Assembly (NCBI GenBank): GCA_023678885.1
Contig: CM043000.1
Location: forward strand, 21,188,729-21,252,728
From: Pogostemon cablin
Lineage: Eukaryota > Streptophyta > Magnoliopsida > Lamiales > Lamiaceae
Reading direction: 5' to 3'
Length of the DNA stretch: 64,000 bases
Numbering within the stretch: the stretch's first letter is position 1; every line of letters starts with the position of its first letter. Shown here piece by piece: positions 10,061 through 23,174 of this stretch. The translations under genes and the position numbers were made by a program. Under the pieces are notes generated by a model that was not told where the DNA came from, did not search any database, and saw nothing but the letters and a program-made list of their open reading frames with translations.

Positions 10061-11302
10061 ATGGCCACAGTCACTACACAGGCCTCCGTCGCCGGTTTCC
10101 GACCCTGCGCGTCAAAAACCCGGTTCTTGGGATCGTCGGGAAAGTTGAACCGGGAAGTGTCTGTTAGACAAGCCGTTGCATCCTACACTTCATTCAAAGT
10201 TGAAGCTAAGAAAGGTGAATGGCTTCCCGGATTGGCATCCCCTGCTTACCTTAATGGAAGGTTTGTCCTTTTTTCAAATCTTTAATCTAGTCAAATACGA
10301 GTCGAGCATGTTATCACCTCTATGTTACGTCATTGTGTAATGTTAGGTTAGTTTAATTTCAATTAGGGTTTTCCTATACCATTACATTATAAAATACTCT
10401 CATACAACTATAACAATGAATGACACGTAAAAGAGAATAAAAAAAAATCTAGCAACATTTTTACTATCTAACACACTTCGCTAGTCTAACATGCTACACA
10501 TGAAATTAATACACTATAATATGATTAATATCATAGAAAATACAAATTTGTTCGCGTGTATTAAATGACGTCATCAATTTGTGATATTAAACTAGCCTCC
10601 CCGGAGACAATGGATTTGACCCGTTGGGGCTAGCAGAGGATCCTGAGAACCTAAGATGGTTTGTTCAGGCCGAGCTAGTGAACGGCCGGTGGGCGATGTT
10701 GGGAGTCGCCGGAATGCTGTTGCCGGAAGTTTTCACATCCATCGGAATCCTGAACGTTCCAAAGTGGTACGACGCCGGAAAAGCAGAGTACTTCGCCTCC
10801 TCGTCGACCCTTTTCGTGATCGAGTTCATTCTCTTCCACTACGTCGAGATCAGAAGGTGGCAAGACATCAAGAACCCTGGAAGTGTGAATCAAGATCCCA
10901 TTTTCAAGAGCTACAGCTTACCTCCCAATGAAGTCGGATATCCGGGCGGCATTTTCAACCCCCTCAACTTCGCCCCGACTTTGGAGGCGAAGGAGAAAGA
11001 GATCGCCAACGGTAATCAAACCATGACTAGTTTAAACACGGCAACATCTGGTGTCCTGTACTTCTCGAAAAAAAAACCTCGAGAAGTACATTGCGGTCAG
11101 ACGTTGCCGTTTCTGTTTTCAAGATTTGGGGCATTAATACTGATTGTGGGGTGTGTGTGAATATGCAGGGAGATTAGCTATGTTGGCATTCTTGGGATTT
11201 ATTATTCAGCACAATGTGACTGGAAAAGGGCCATTTGATAACCTGTTGCAGCACCTATCTGACCCATGGCACAACACTATTATTCAGACATTTAGTGGTT
11301 AA
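10061..11302 (+). CDS. LHCA4: Photosystem I light-harvesting chlorophyll a/b protein Lhca4
   Basis: Three exons (10061-10260, 10596-11011, 11169-11302) joined at GT..AG introns give 249 aa, close to the usual 251. About 50 residues of chloroplast transit peptide precede KKGEWLPGL. The three LHC helices follow: AELVNGRWAMLG (helix B), EFILFHYVEIRRWQDIKNPG (helix C) and EIANGRLAMLAFLG (helix A). The protein pairs with Lhca1 in the LHCI belt of photosystem I. Helix B has Asn96 at the position where LHCII has His (E93-L-V-N-G-R98). This is the Asn ligand of chlorophyll a603 linked to the far-red absorbing forms of Lhca4. The longer in-frame start at 9839 would lack any family similarity, so 10061 was chosen. 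It is convergent with the CML gene at 13.3 kb. Confidence 0.95.
11057..11090. repeat. Perfect hairpin in LHCA4 intron 2
   Basis: TGTACTTCTCGA (11057-11068) and TCGAGAAGTACA (11079-11090) form a perfect 12-bp stem around a 10-base A-rich loop, inside the 157-bp second intron of LHCA4. Confidence 0.9.
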
Positions 11303-13303
11303 TTATTTAACTTAATTATTTGCATGTAATGAAAGATGAAGTTGGATTTATTCTGAAATTCTGTTTTGGATTATTGAGATTGATTTGGGGACATTTAATT
11401 AATGTATAGGTTGATTAATTGGTATTTCTCATTCATGTAATTCCCCAACAAGATATCATTGACACGTACATCTTCCATTAAAAAAAAGAATATTAGTGTT
11501 TATATTGTGGAAATTATTCTTTTCTGTCCCTGAATTCCAACTGTTTTATTTCTCAAGCAAATATTCAAAGGCAAACTTTAGCATACTTATATTACAAATT
11601 TTTTAATTAACTTTTATTTTTAATTTCAAGATTTTATTACTCATAGGAGCGTGTTCACAATAAATAAAGAAAGTAATAAATCAAAATAAGAGGAATCATT
11701 AAAAAAGCATAAGTTTATATAATACTACCTCTCCCTTAAAATAAAGTTTACGCATTTCTATTTTGCATGTTCCATAAAAAAAATTACATTTTACTTTATA
11801 TAATAAATGAGACACAAACAAAACAATTAATATATTTTTATGGGACCTACAAACAAAATTAATACAAATATTCACTATACATTAAAATATTACTTCCTCC
11901 GTCCCACAATAAGGAGTGCATTTTATCATTTTTGTTCGTTCCAACATAAAAGGTGCATTTCTCTTTTTAGTAAATGAGACTCACACAAAACCATCAATAT
12001 ATCTCCATAGAACCCACACACCATACTAATACACACTCATTATACATTAAAATATTATTTCTCTCACCTCAACTACTCATTAAATATTATATCTCTTAAT
12101 CTACGTGCAAAAAAGTTTCGCCACACTTGTGGTGGGACGAAGAGAGTACATCTCTCACCTTAATACACAATGAAATACTACTATAGTTTTTAATTTTCGT
12201 GTAAAAAACAAATGTACACATTTTAACGACACGGAGGAATTCTGAATTGGACCTTTAACCAACCCAACAAAATGAGAGACGATGAGAAGGATTGTCCTAG
12301 TAGAAAACCCTGTTCACGTGTTTGCTTAGAAAGTGCATGCTTTTGAATGGGACTCTTATCCCACACGATACACGTATATAGGGTGAAAACTCAGTACTTT
12401 TCCAGGAATGAATTAATGTGTTGCACTTTGTATGTCGGAAATCGTAGAAAATGATTCCACTACAATTGATGTTTGTAACATAGTTCAAAAGTTAATTGAG
12501 TGTCGTGTAATATAGTCTAATATATTGACTACTAAGTATTTTTCCACAAAAAACGTTCACACTTTGAAGCTTTGTTTCTTTATAATAAAAACACGTCCGA
12601 ACCTTTGTTATGTCAGATAAAAAAGATTACGAGCATTACATCCACACACTTTTAAATTTAACTTATGGTACTATTTTGTAATATGTTATTAGAACATGAT
12701 TTTAAAAGTCAAAATATATTTAGTAAAGAGGAAATGATCCAGAGTCATTTCAAAACTTCACATTTGGATTAAGGATTACACGGTATATATGTATATTTTT
12801 TAATCATATTCGTGTATTATTATTATTATTATTATTATAATATGATCGACACATAAAAATTTAAAGAAAGAAAATCCCAATAGTTTTGACAAAAGTTTCC
12901 ATATGCTTCTTTCTCTCACCGAAAATTATCGTACCTCCTATACTTTAATTTTTTCTTTAAAAAAGAAAAGCTACCAATTGTCTTATTATTAATTTTAATA
13001 GCAATTTGTAACATAAATAAATTCCCTTTTCTTTTATTGGCGGGATGTTTAATCTTGAACCGAGTTTTGAAACATGGAGTATATAATATTATCTTAGTTA
13101 TATATTTTTTTTCATTAAAAAAATGGTTATTATCTTCATAAAATAATATTCTTATTTGCTTACATATATATTTTATACACAATGAAAGAAGAACAAAAGT
13201 AAACGAAGGCCAAATAATTAACTTGATTTCCACAATAATATTCATACATGTATATATCATATGGGAACCAAAAACTAATTGATCCCCATAAATAAATAAT
13301 TAA
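11303..13303. other. Spacer between LHCA4 and the CML gene
   Basis: It contains the LHCA4 3' region, a Stowaway-like element at 11891-12149 and an (ATT)n microsatellite near 12818-12838. The rest is AT-rich with no supported gene. The minus open frames at 12297-12488 and 12916-13260 show no family features. Confidence 0.5.
11891..12149. mobile_element. Stowaway-like MITE (Tc1/mariner type)
   Basis: The left end TACTTCCTCCGTCCCACAA and the right end TTGTGGTGGGACGAAGAGAGTA are inverted versions of the common plant Stowaway terminus, with TA at both borders. The body is non-coding and AT-rich. Several other copies lie in this window. Confidence 0.75.
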
Positions 13304-13906
13304 TTAACTACAAACATTTTCCTCAATTAGCTTCACAAATTCCCCAAAATCAATCCTACCATCACCATCTTCATCAAAAGCAACGATCATCCTCTGGCAT
13401 TCCTTTTCAGACAACCCCACCAACCCTAATGAGCACATCACTCTCCTCAACTCCTTGGCGTCGACGTAGCCATCGTCGTCCTCATCGAACACCCTAAACG
13501 CTTCCCTCACTTCATCCAACCTTGGCTCTGCATTTTCAAACACACTTACTATCTCACATGAATCTTCCAACCATGGTTCTTGATCATGCAGCTTCTTTAG
13601 ACCTAACTTCTCCATCACCAACTCCATGTCTTCTCTAGTGATCATCGTCGAATGACATGGCTTTGTCGTGGCAACGCCATCATCATGATCCTCGTCATTC
13701 TTGTTTGAAAGTTGGCGCGTGGGACGACCCTTTAATGATCCTAGAAGACGGGAGAGTAGACGAAAGACTTGTCGTAAGAAAGAGTAGAAATCTTGGAGTG
13801 TGATGATCCAACTATAGAGCATGCACCATATGATGATCCATATGAATGAAGCAAGATTTGTTGAGATTCTTATGATCACCCCAGCTAGTGTCACATTTGA
13901 ATTCAT
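13304..13906 (-). CDS. Calmodulin-like EF-hand protein with N-terminal membrane segment (CML45/46/47-like)
   Basis: This single-exon frame encodes 200 aa. Residues about 7-37 form a strongly hydrophobic stretch (SFIWIIIWCMLYSWIITL) likely to anchor the protein in a membrane. The C-terminal half has two canonical EF-hands, DEDDDGYVDAKE (about 139-150) and DEDGDGRIDFGE (about 177-188), both with Asp at loop positions 1, 3 and 5 and Glu at 12. This layout fits the plant CML45/46/47 group of calcium sensors, not classical four-EF-hand calmodulin. From memory At3g47480 (CML47) lies next to LHCA4 (At3g47470), and the same pair sits here tail-to-tail. A 24-base T run lies just upstream of the start. 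The exact CML number is uncertain. Confidence 0.8.
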   Translation of the reverse strand: MNSNVTLAGVIIRISTNLASFIWIIIWCMLYSWIITLQDFYSFLRQVFRLLSRLLGSLKGRPTRQLSNKNDEDHDDGVATTKPCHSTMITREDMELVMEKLGLKKLHDQEPWLEDSCEIVSVFENAEPRLDEVREAFRVFDEDDDGYVDAKELRRVMCSLGLVGLSEKECQRMIVAFDEDGDGRIDFGEFVKLIEENVCS

Positions 13907-14592
13907 ATTGTAGATTTTTTTTTTTTTTTTTTTTTTTTGGGTGAAACTCGTGAACTAGTTAAGTGTGGAAGTGAAGGATATATTATAATGAGACTTATAA
14001 TTTTCAACTTCCTATTTGCAAGGAGATATATAGATAAAGTAATATGAGACATTTATAATGATTTGTGTATATAATATAATTGATGGGAAGTTTCTCTGAA
14101 AATCAGACAAAGTTGTGATGATATTGATGGTGAAATTGACTCTAGCATTATTTTCTCTGCATAGGACTTAAGTAGCTTGTAAACTGAGAAGTCTACGTAG
14201 TTTTTTTTTTTTAAAGGCCATAAAATAAATAATTAATTGTCGTATAATAAATCAAATAAACTAATTACAAATTTGTTAATACGTAATTGTTTGCCGAGGT
14301 GTATGAAAACATGAAGTACATCAATTTTTTGATTCTTTGCATGAATGGTTATTATTATTTTTTTAAATCAAAGATATTATTACTTTTAGTTAAAATATCA
14401 TATTTTTCTTATACTCGTTAAATAATTCTACAAAAGGGTGAAACCAAAGTTACTCTTTATTATAATTATAGGTTATTATTTAGAATAATGAAAAAATTAC
14501 TTTTTACTACCAAGAGTAATATTGCTAATATCTGAATATAGTAATTTTATATGTTTTAAAGAGTAACATTCGATTTGTAATTTAAAGTATAA
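13907..14592. other. Upstream region of the CML gene
   Basis: It starts with a T homopolymer (13915-13938), then AT-rich promoter-like DNA. No other gene or repeat is evident up to the CACTA element. Confidence 0.5.
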
Positions 14593-14987
14593 CACTAAAA
14601 AAAAAACTATTTTTTAATAATGAAATATTCTGTTGTTAAAAGCCTTAATTCCATTATTAAATTGGCTTGGCAACGGATTAGCAACGGAATCCGTTGGTAA
14701 AGTGGTGGTTGGTAAATTTTTAGCAACAAAAAATCAATTCTGTTGGTAAATAATTACATTGGTAATCCGTTGCTAATAATTTCGTTGGTAATTTATATAA
14801 TGATTTTCTTGGTAATCCGTTGGTAATTACCAAAGGATTGAATTCCGTTGCTAAAATAAAGAATAAATCCGTTGGCATTCCGTTGCTAAAACAAAAATGT
14901 CATTTTTATTGCTAATTCATTGCTAATTACCAGCGGATTGAATTCCATTGCTAAATTCGATTGCTAAAAAATACTTTTTTTGTAGTG
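14593..14987. mobile_element. Non-autonomous CACTA (En/Spm) element
   Basis: The element begins CACTAAAAAAAA and ends TTTTTTTGTAGTG, and is flanked by a 3-bp duplication TAA (14590-14592 and 14988-14990). The 395-bp body is filled with direct and inverted subterminal repeats of the TCCGTTGCTAA / TTAGCAACGGA type, the arrangement expected for transposase binding sites of CACTA elements. It contains no transposase frame. Confidence 0.85.
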
Positions 14988-15947
14988 TAAACAATCTCGG
15001 AAAGGTGCATCATACACTCAGTTACACACTAGCATATCTCAAATAATTCACTGTATCACTATTACTTATTATGATTAATTTGAATATTATTTTATATTTA
15101 AATATTATATCTTCTAGTTCATTTTACAAAAATTTCCTGTAAAATGGTTTCATTCAAGGCTTTTGTATATAGATCCAGTTGATATCATGTGCATTTGGGT
15201 ACACAAGTGTGTCCTTATGTGTATATATTTTTATTCAATAATGTACATGGAGTAAGTTTGTTAATAATTGATTAGTTTTTTTACATTCAATTTTTCATTA
15301 AAAATTAATAGAAAATTCGCTAACAAAAAGTATACATTTTTGTTCATTAGTATATATGTATTTATTCATAAGTGTACACGTTTCTGAAAATTGGTGCACG
15401 GTACTCTTTCCGTTTCTTTAAAAGAGTTATATTTACTGTTTTCATGGAGATTAAAGAATATGAAATAATATTTTAATATGTAGTGAGTTAAGAGATAGTA
15501 TAATATTTTAATGTATAACGAGTATATATATTAATATTGTGTGTGCGGTCATGAAAATTTATTAATTGCTCTTATTTAGTTTGTTTGTGTGGGTCTATAT
15601 TTCATCCGTTCGGATCTCCTATTATATTTTGGTGTTACGTATATATCCTGTTACAAATCGTTGGATGATTGACCCGTAAGATAAACTATTCTATACCCTA
15701 ACAATCAATCTTAATGGAAAATGTTGAGATTTTTCTCTCCGCATACGTGTCACTCATCTAACACGTATAGTAAAAAATATAACATCAAAATATAACAGGA
15801 CATCCAAGATCATATTTCACAGTGGAATGTAACTGATCTTTTAAGAGACGAGGGGAGCGTAACATATGTCACCGTAAACATGTTACATGTACTAGTTGAC
15901 GCTGTCGGTATGTCACATGATTCACATCAAACTTACAATTATTCTTG
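14988..15947. other. Spacer, no gene seen
   Basis: AT-rich sequence with one Stowaway-like terminus (TACTCTTTCCGTTTC near 15411) whose partner end is not clear. No coding region was recognised. Confidence 0.5.
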
Positions 15948-16346
15948 GAAAAAATATCAATTTTAGTCCTGTATCTTTTATCAAATTTAATTTTAGTTCT
16001 ATAACTTTTAATATTTTCAATTTTAGTCCTTTTAGTTTCAATTTTGGTCCTATAACTTTTAAAATTTCAATTTTAGTCTTATAAGTTTCAAATTTAGTCT
16101 TATATCTTTTTGAATTATCAAAATTAGTCATGTATCTTTCTCAATAAGATATTATTTATTATAGGACTAATTTTAATAATTCAAAAAGATATAGGACTAA
16201 ATTTGAAACTTATAGGACTAAAATTAAAATTTCAAAAGTTATAGGATCAAAATTGAAACTAAAATGATTAAAATTGAAAATACTAAAAGTTACAGGACTA
16301 AAATTGAATTAGATAAAAGATACGGGACCATAATTGATATTTTCTC
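15948..16346. mobile_element. Fold-back Mutator-like MITE
   Basis: Two arms of about 190 bp are inverted copies of each other, so almost the whole 399 bp folds into one hairpin. The ends read GAAAAAATATCAATT and, on the other strand, GAGAAAATATCAATT. The arms consist of imperfect repeats of TTTTAGTCCTATAACTTT-like words. The flanks carry the same ten bases ATTATTCTTG (15938-15947 and 16347-16356), fitting a 9-10 bp target duplication. The open frames on both strands here are by-products of the repeat. Confidence 0.8.
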
Positions 16347-16356
16347 ATTATTCTTG

Positions 16357-18506
16357 CATAGTATTATATAGTAAGACTAAGTCGTCGAGAAGACTCTCAA
16401 AATCTTTCTTTATTAATTTTTTTCTTTTTATTATCAGAAAGTTATTTTTAAACAAATAAAGGAAAAAGTTAAAGTTAATTATATCACTTGTGTGAGATCA
16501 TCTTATTAAAAATTATTTAAAATGATAATATTTGAATAAAAATGATAATCAGATTGATAAAAAGTGATATAATAATACAGTGGAGTATTATTTTATGAAT
16601 AATTTGTAGTATAAATAGAAAAGTAATAATACTCAATATTTTAATAGAGAGTGATAATATTACTTAATAAATAAAAGGTAATAATATACTTAATAAAAGT
16701 GATAAATATTTATTAAAGAAAATGTAAAATTATATCTTGTGGGGGTAACAAGTCTTGTATATCTTTTTAAAGGGCTTAAAAAAGGTGGTATATTCAAAAA
16801 TGCAAATTTTCACATTATTTCAAATATTTATTTATTGAATTAATTGACAAATGCATGCATGTTTGATGTTTATATTGAATTTAAAAATTATAAATAGCGA
16901 TATTTTACGCTTATTTTATATTTTGATATACGATAGATTTTAGTTGAATTTCAAATTAATGCAATGGGCCGGGTTTGTTTTGTATATAATGATACAATAT
17001 ATTTTAATTTAATGTTAAATTGGCGTACATCTTGAAAATTTAAACTCAATTTATAAAATTCATAACATATATAACCTAATAAATTAAAATCTTTTTTCTT
17101 TAAAATAAAAAAAGCGATAATTTCAATACTTAAATTTATACAAAGGAATTGTGTAATCCATGTTGAAAGCATCTGTTTATTTCCCCCTTTTTCTTTTTCT
17201 CTTTTTCTGCCTTTATTCTTAAGAAATGTTAACTTATCATCGAGGAAATTGGAGTGGAGAAATATCGAAATTTTATTTATTTTGGAAGTGTGTAGAATTT
17301 ACTATGTAAAAATTATGGAGATTTAATTTGGTACAAAGCTTCAATAATAAATAGGGAACATAGTTTAAATAATTCTGTAATTTTAGTGTGGGTTATTTTC
17401 ACTTTTTTTACATTAGTGCTATAAATTTATAATTTCAATTTTTTTTAGTTAAATATATTAGTATGAGAAAGTATATTAAACAATAGAAATTTAATTTCTA
17501 AAATTAAAATGATATCATTAAACTGGCTTTTTGAATATTTCCTGGCGTGTGCTTTCGAAGGAAATCCACATGGCAACTTCAGTCACATTTTCAAGAAATT
17601 TCTCTTTTAACTTCCATTTCTTTACCTCCTTACTTCCATTTTATCCATTAGAATCTATCTACTACATTAAAAATTACAACATAAGAAGTCTAATTGGATA
17701 ATTCTATTTTAATCGATACTCATATATTTAATATGAAGAAGTTCTATTGTGACACCGAAATAGTATACACTATGAGATGAATGAATAAATAAACTAATGA
17801 ATAGTAGAAGAATGAATAAATAAACTAATGAATAGTAGAAAATTTATTTGTTTGATACCTAAAAAATGATAAATTATCAATTTGAAGCCTAAATTATTAT
17901 TTGTTCCAATTAGAAACTTGAATTATATAAAATTATAAATTCATGACCTGAATTTATCACACATTACTTATTTAGTACTATAATTCAGGCCCTTAATTAA
18001 TAAAAAAAAATAATTCAAATTTCAAATTATTTATAATTTATCTATTTTTTAAGTTTTGAATCGATAAAACTCCGTTTATATTATACCTTAAATTAAAAGG
18101 ATAAAATGGTGGAGTAATAATATTCCGATCAACTCAATTAAATCCGAATGAATTAACAATAAAATTATAATATAATATTAAGACATTCGTATGATGCCAC
18201 GTAAGTTAGAATTTATCCAAATGTCCGGTAATTGCCTTTAGACATGAAGATGGGAAATATATAGACCAGAGGCGACGACTCAAATCACATCAAAAGTTAA
18301 TGGTCGCCCTCCAAATTAAGTAACATTTTAGGTCCGTCTTGCGTATATTTGGGTTTTCGTATAATATGTTGGACTAGAAAATGTGACAGAAAATGATAGA
18401 ATAGAATTTGAGTCGAGTCAAGAATTACACTCTTTCTCTTTAAGATAAAATTGCACCGCTCTAGTACTTATGTACGGTTTGATGACAATTATCTCCAAGA
18501 TACAAT
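16357..18506. other. AT-rich spacer before the Copia element
   Basis: No gene was recognised in these 2.1 kb. The only clear structure is the 31-bp duplication at 17779-17840. The minus open frame at 16951-17172 has low-complexity AT-driven composition. Confidence 0.5.
17779..17840. repeat. Two tandem 31-bp units
   Basis: Units starting GAATGAATAAATAAAC at 17779 and 17810 are identical and adjacent, which points to a recent local duplication. Confidence 0.9.
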
Positions 18507-18941
18507 TGTAAGGAAAATTTTAATTTCCACTATAATCTAATTGTGGGCAATATATTATTATGCAATTATATTGACTATTCAATTATTTTATGAACTTAAT
18601 TAAGTGATCCAATTAAGTTGATAAGTTCATGGGCTAAAATATTTTGATATGAGCCAATTAAGTAGATACACAATACTCCATAATTAGGTGATAATGGGTG
18701 ACCCAATTATATAGTATATAAAGGCTCACAAGTTATGGTCCCCAATATACTAAGTCGCACATGGTCTTCTCTTCTCCCCATGAGGAGGGATTACTGCGGG
18801 GAATTAGGAGGCTTAGTTGAGGAAGACCATAATACCCGATCTCCGAGTTCGTGTTCCGCCTTGAGAACTTACGCTTCCGCTTTATGGTGTAGATCTCGTT
18901 AATCATAAAAGAGTTAAGATTTCTTGGATTTATTTCCAACA
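18507..18941 (+). repeat. 5' LTR of the Copia element
   Basis: It runs from TGTAAGGAAAATT to TTTCCAACA (TG..CA) and is repeated at 23175-23631 with substitutions and small indels. A TATA-like TATATAAAGG is present near its middle. Confidence 0.9.
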
Positions 18942-18943
18942 AG

Positions 18944-18955
18944 TGGTATCAGAGC
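18944..18955 (+). other. Retrotransposon primer-binding site
   Basis: TGGTATCAGAGC is complementary to the 3' end of initiator methionine tRNA and sits 2 bp after the 5' LTR. Confidence 0.9.
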
Positions 18956-21900
18956 CACCATATCTGATGAATTACGGTTAAATTTGTAGAACATCTCATA
19001 ATTTTTTATCAGATCAAGCCAATTTTGTTTTGTTATGTTAATACATGATTATGAGATTATGGGTGCGATGGCTTATAAAGATAGACATAACATATGGTTG
19101 ATTTCACACCCCTAAAGCAATGTTCATATTTTTTTATTAAGAATTCATTCTATGGATATAGTTTTCGGATTCAATAATATAATTCTTGTTCAATGATATA
19201 TATACGTGACAAGCTTGTGTGACGTTCCATACGATTTGGAGTAATCACTCAATAATTTTGACTAATTGAATTTCATTTCAATACTATGTTATTAATGGTA
19301 TCGTGATTTTATATTGATGGTGTCACGGTGAACTCAGTCATTTGACTCTTATTTATGGAGCATTGTTCCAATTAAGAAAATTGAAAGTATGTGGTACAGT
19401 TTGTAATTGGACATTCTCAATTGAGTTATACTCTTTACACTTTTGCCATATAAACTGAATATATGCTTGATGGAATTCGGTTCTCTATGTTCTAATTCTA
19501 TTAAATATTATTCTCGTATCTTTGATGAGAGATGGCATGTATTTACGATTAGTATTTTATATTTTGCCCATTGAATTATTTTGGTACATTTTATGGAAAC
19601 TAAGATTTGCGACAATTAATGCGTGCTCAATTAGTGGGGAGTGAATTTGGAATTTAATTATGCAATGTCATATCTAATTCCATATGACAAGCAATTTTGT
19701 GATTTTGTTGTACTGGGTGATTACTGTCATAAATGTTAGAATATTGCATTAATTATTCATATATGAGTAATGCGTGTATCTTTTCATATTATTATGCCAT
19801 CTCAAGTTAGTATCAAGTCAATTTTGGCTTGTAATAAGTTATGTGCCATATTAAATTTGGTATGTATTTCGCAAACAATTTAATAATATATTTGGGATAT
19901 TATTAAAAGAATATTTGCCTTATTTAATTTATTCTAAATAAGGATTCGGAATTTCTAATTTAATTAAGAAATCTTTCATTATATGGTGAATCATCTTATA
20001 TTTCAATTTGGTGTTTGGAATTTAATTAAATTAAATTTGGGGAGACATTTTTTAATATCATTCAATTAAACAATAATATTTATTTTAAAATATTTATTTA
20101 ATTGGTCTAGTAATTTTTCAATCTAGTCAATCAAAGTATCATGTTGTCATAGCAGCCTCTATGTGTGAAGTGCGACTTTATTAAAATTACATAGATGAGT
20201 GTGGAATTATTTGTGTTCTGTATTCGGCCCATATGTAGGCACATTTTGACAGAATAATAACGCACATGTGATGATAAGTATGTGATAATTATTTTGAATT
20301 GTTCATGTGAACATTAGTCGGTCCAAAGATAGACTTTTGTTTGACAGAACTTCTTATCAGTACTTGATTATTACACCAAGATTACCCCTGTAGTTAATTT
20401 TTGTTCATAGACGAGGTTAATGTTGCACAAGATGTCTTGTGATGGGTCCCCGATTAATAATGTTGTGCGAGTGTATCTTCATGAGGGTGTTGATTGACTC
20501 AAAGGTAGATTAATATTTGACCTGAAATACACAAGCACCTATGGTAGTGAATATGTGACAATTATTTGTTTAATATGTGAGTAATAAGTCGGCCCAGAGG
20601 AAGACTATTGCTTGACAGTTTTATTGTCAGTATTTGACTACTACCTAGAAGTGTCACTTACAAGTTAGTATTGTTGTCATTGGACTTGATACTAATGATG
20701 TGCTTGATTTCTCAAGATGATTCTAATTATTTAAATTTTGAAAGATTATAATGTTTAGTGCAAGCATGATAATCATTTTGGATTAATTCTCTGTATAATC
20801 AAGAAGTCTGCTAATTAAGTTTAACCTATATCAATAACAAAATCATACATGATGAGAACTTCAACAATAAAAATGAGACCAGTAGGCTTTAAGACAATTT
20901 GGTCTCAATAAAGCATAAGGGCAATACAAGAAAACACATTAAGAAAGCTGCTAAAGACAAAACTAAAGTATAACCTTTTGTTTACTCCTAAAGGCTTGTG
21001 GAATTATTTTATAATACACCACATTAAGATTATTTAGTATGAATGGTGTTGTGGTGTAGTTAAAAGACAAAAATTATACTCCATTACATATGGTTACTAA
21101 TTGGAGAAATATTAAAGATTGCAGCTTATGGTCTCAATAAAGTTCCAACCAAAGTATCTGTGAGAACTCTTTGAGTTTCACATATGGTGATGTCCACAAC
21201 TAAGGCTAGATCATTAGGATCTACTAAAAAAATTGGACTCAATTAAATACAAGCGACTTTATTGGTTATGAATAAAGATAAAAGTTTATGATCCAATTAA
21301 TCGGATGATATTTGAGACGGGTAATACAGTATTCTTTGAGGATGTTGATTTGGAAGGAAGAATAATATTATAGACATTGTCTTTGAGGGGGGTCGATTCG
21401 ACTCTACTTATATTTTAAGAACGTGAAAATCCTGAATAAGAAAAGACAATGTCAATAATATTTAAGGAATAACAAATTCAACAACCTCAAGAATTAATGT
21501 CACTAAGGAAACCACTAGAGTTGGGAGAAAGACAATTTTGAATGATTTAATAAGTTCTTCTCATAATAAAGGGACACTGTAGAATTAATTAATGGTAGAA
21601 CATTCAAACAATGTTCATTAAGTCTTGTAAGGTCCAAAACTCGAAAGTGTGTTAATGCTATAAGTTATGAGTTTATATCAATACAAGATGATCAGGTTGC
21701 ATCTTGGTTATGGATTATACTCAAAAGGAAAAGAATGCATTGTTTTAAGGGACTTTCTATCCGGTTACTGAGAAAGGTTCTTTTAAGATAATCGTGACAT
21801 TGATAGCACATTTTGATCTTGAATCACATTTGATGGATGTAAAAATAAAGTTTTATGATGGTAACATTGATGAAACGATTTAAACGATTTAAAAACTAAA

Positions 21901-23174
21901 ATGAAATCCATCTATGCATTCAAGAAAACTTTCACGTAAAGGAATCACAATCATCATCATCATGAAGTAATTGTCTCATTTGGTTTTGAGATAAATGTAG
22001 ATGATTGTGTGATTCAGTGGGAGAATATTAAAGTTAAACTAAGGGAGACAAGTGCAGTCTCAATCATGTGCCCTAAAGTTAAACTAAAGATTTAAGAAAT
22101 GTAGAAATATTCTATATATTTTGATTGTTGGAAGTTGTTGTATGATGAGGTCTGTACAAGACTTAATTTGGCTTCTGTTGTTGGTGTATTAAGTAGGCAT
22201 TTAAGTAAATCTAGTGTGGATCTTTATAAAGTATTTACAGAGAATTAATGATAACATGTTTGCACATCAGAGATCAGATTTGTTAGAAATCATAAGGAAT
22301 TTTGATTCTGAGTTTGTTGGATGTCAATACAGTATAAGATCCACCTAAGGCTACATCTTCTGTTGGTCTGGAGAGCTATACAAGTAAAAGTATTAAGCAA
22401 ACACTTTAGCTTATTAATCATGACAACTGAATCAGTAGCATATTAAGGGGCATTCAAACATGAAATAAAGGTTGCGAAACTTTGTCATGTAAAGTTTATT
22501 GTAACTGTTAGTTCGCAGTAAAGTATTTATGACAAGAATACCTATAAGTCAAACAAATTGACATAGAATTTTTGGTTGTTAAAGAAAATATTTTGTGTAG
22601 ACAAAATTTTAGAAGAACATATTATGATAGATTCTAAATATGGATCCACCAATTATGTATTCAACGCCCTGCAATTTTATGAGCTAGCTACTCATATGGG
22701 TGTTATATGATTTTAGAATACATTGGTTCAGTGGGAGTCTATATTTATTGTTCTTTAAAGTTTTCAAGACACTTTAATTTGGATAATTCGATTTTCTGCA
22801 GAATTAAGTTGATGGTTTTAAATTCTTTGTGAATTCACTTAAGTTAATTTTTCATTTTGTAATATTTTACATTATGGATTGATCTCACTAAGGATTAAAG
22901 TTGGACCAGTTGGAAATAGACATGATGTTGATCACATTGCATGTAATTTACATGCTACTCACCATATTTGATCTATGTCATTGAATATATTGATATTGGT
23001 GATTGTCGGGGTTTAACCATGATATGTAATGTGGTGAATGCCGCAGTAATTCCATATTAGTATATGAGATGGACCAGATTGTTAAGTATAACCTGAAGAG
23101 GAATAGCATAAAGTTGCGCAACTAAGGACTCTTGATATAATTGTTTTGAGAAATATATAGCCCAAGTGGGAGAT

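Noticed and set aside
10656..10931. Open frames overlapping LHCA4 exon 2 in other frames, both strands
   Set aside because: Shadows of the conserved LHCA4 exon with no family similarity.
15896..16131. Open frames on both strands at the fold-back element
   Set aside because: Low-complexity translations of the inverted-repeat arms.
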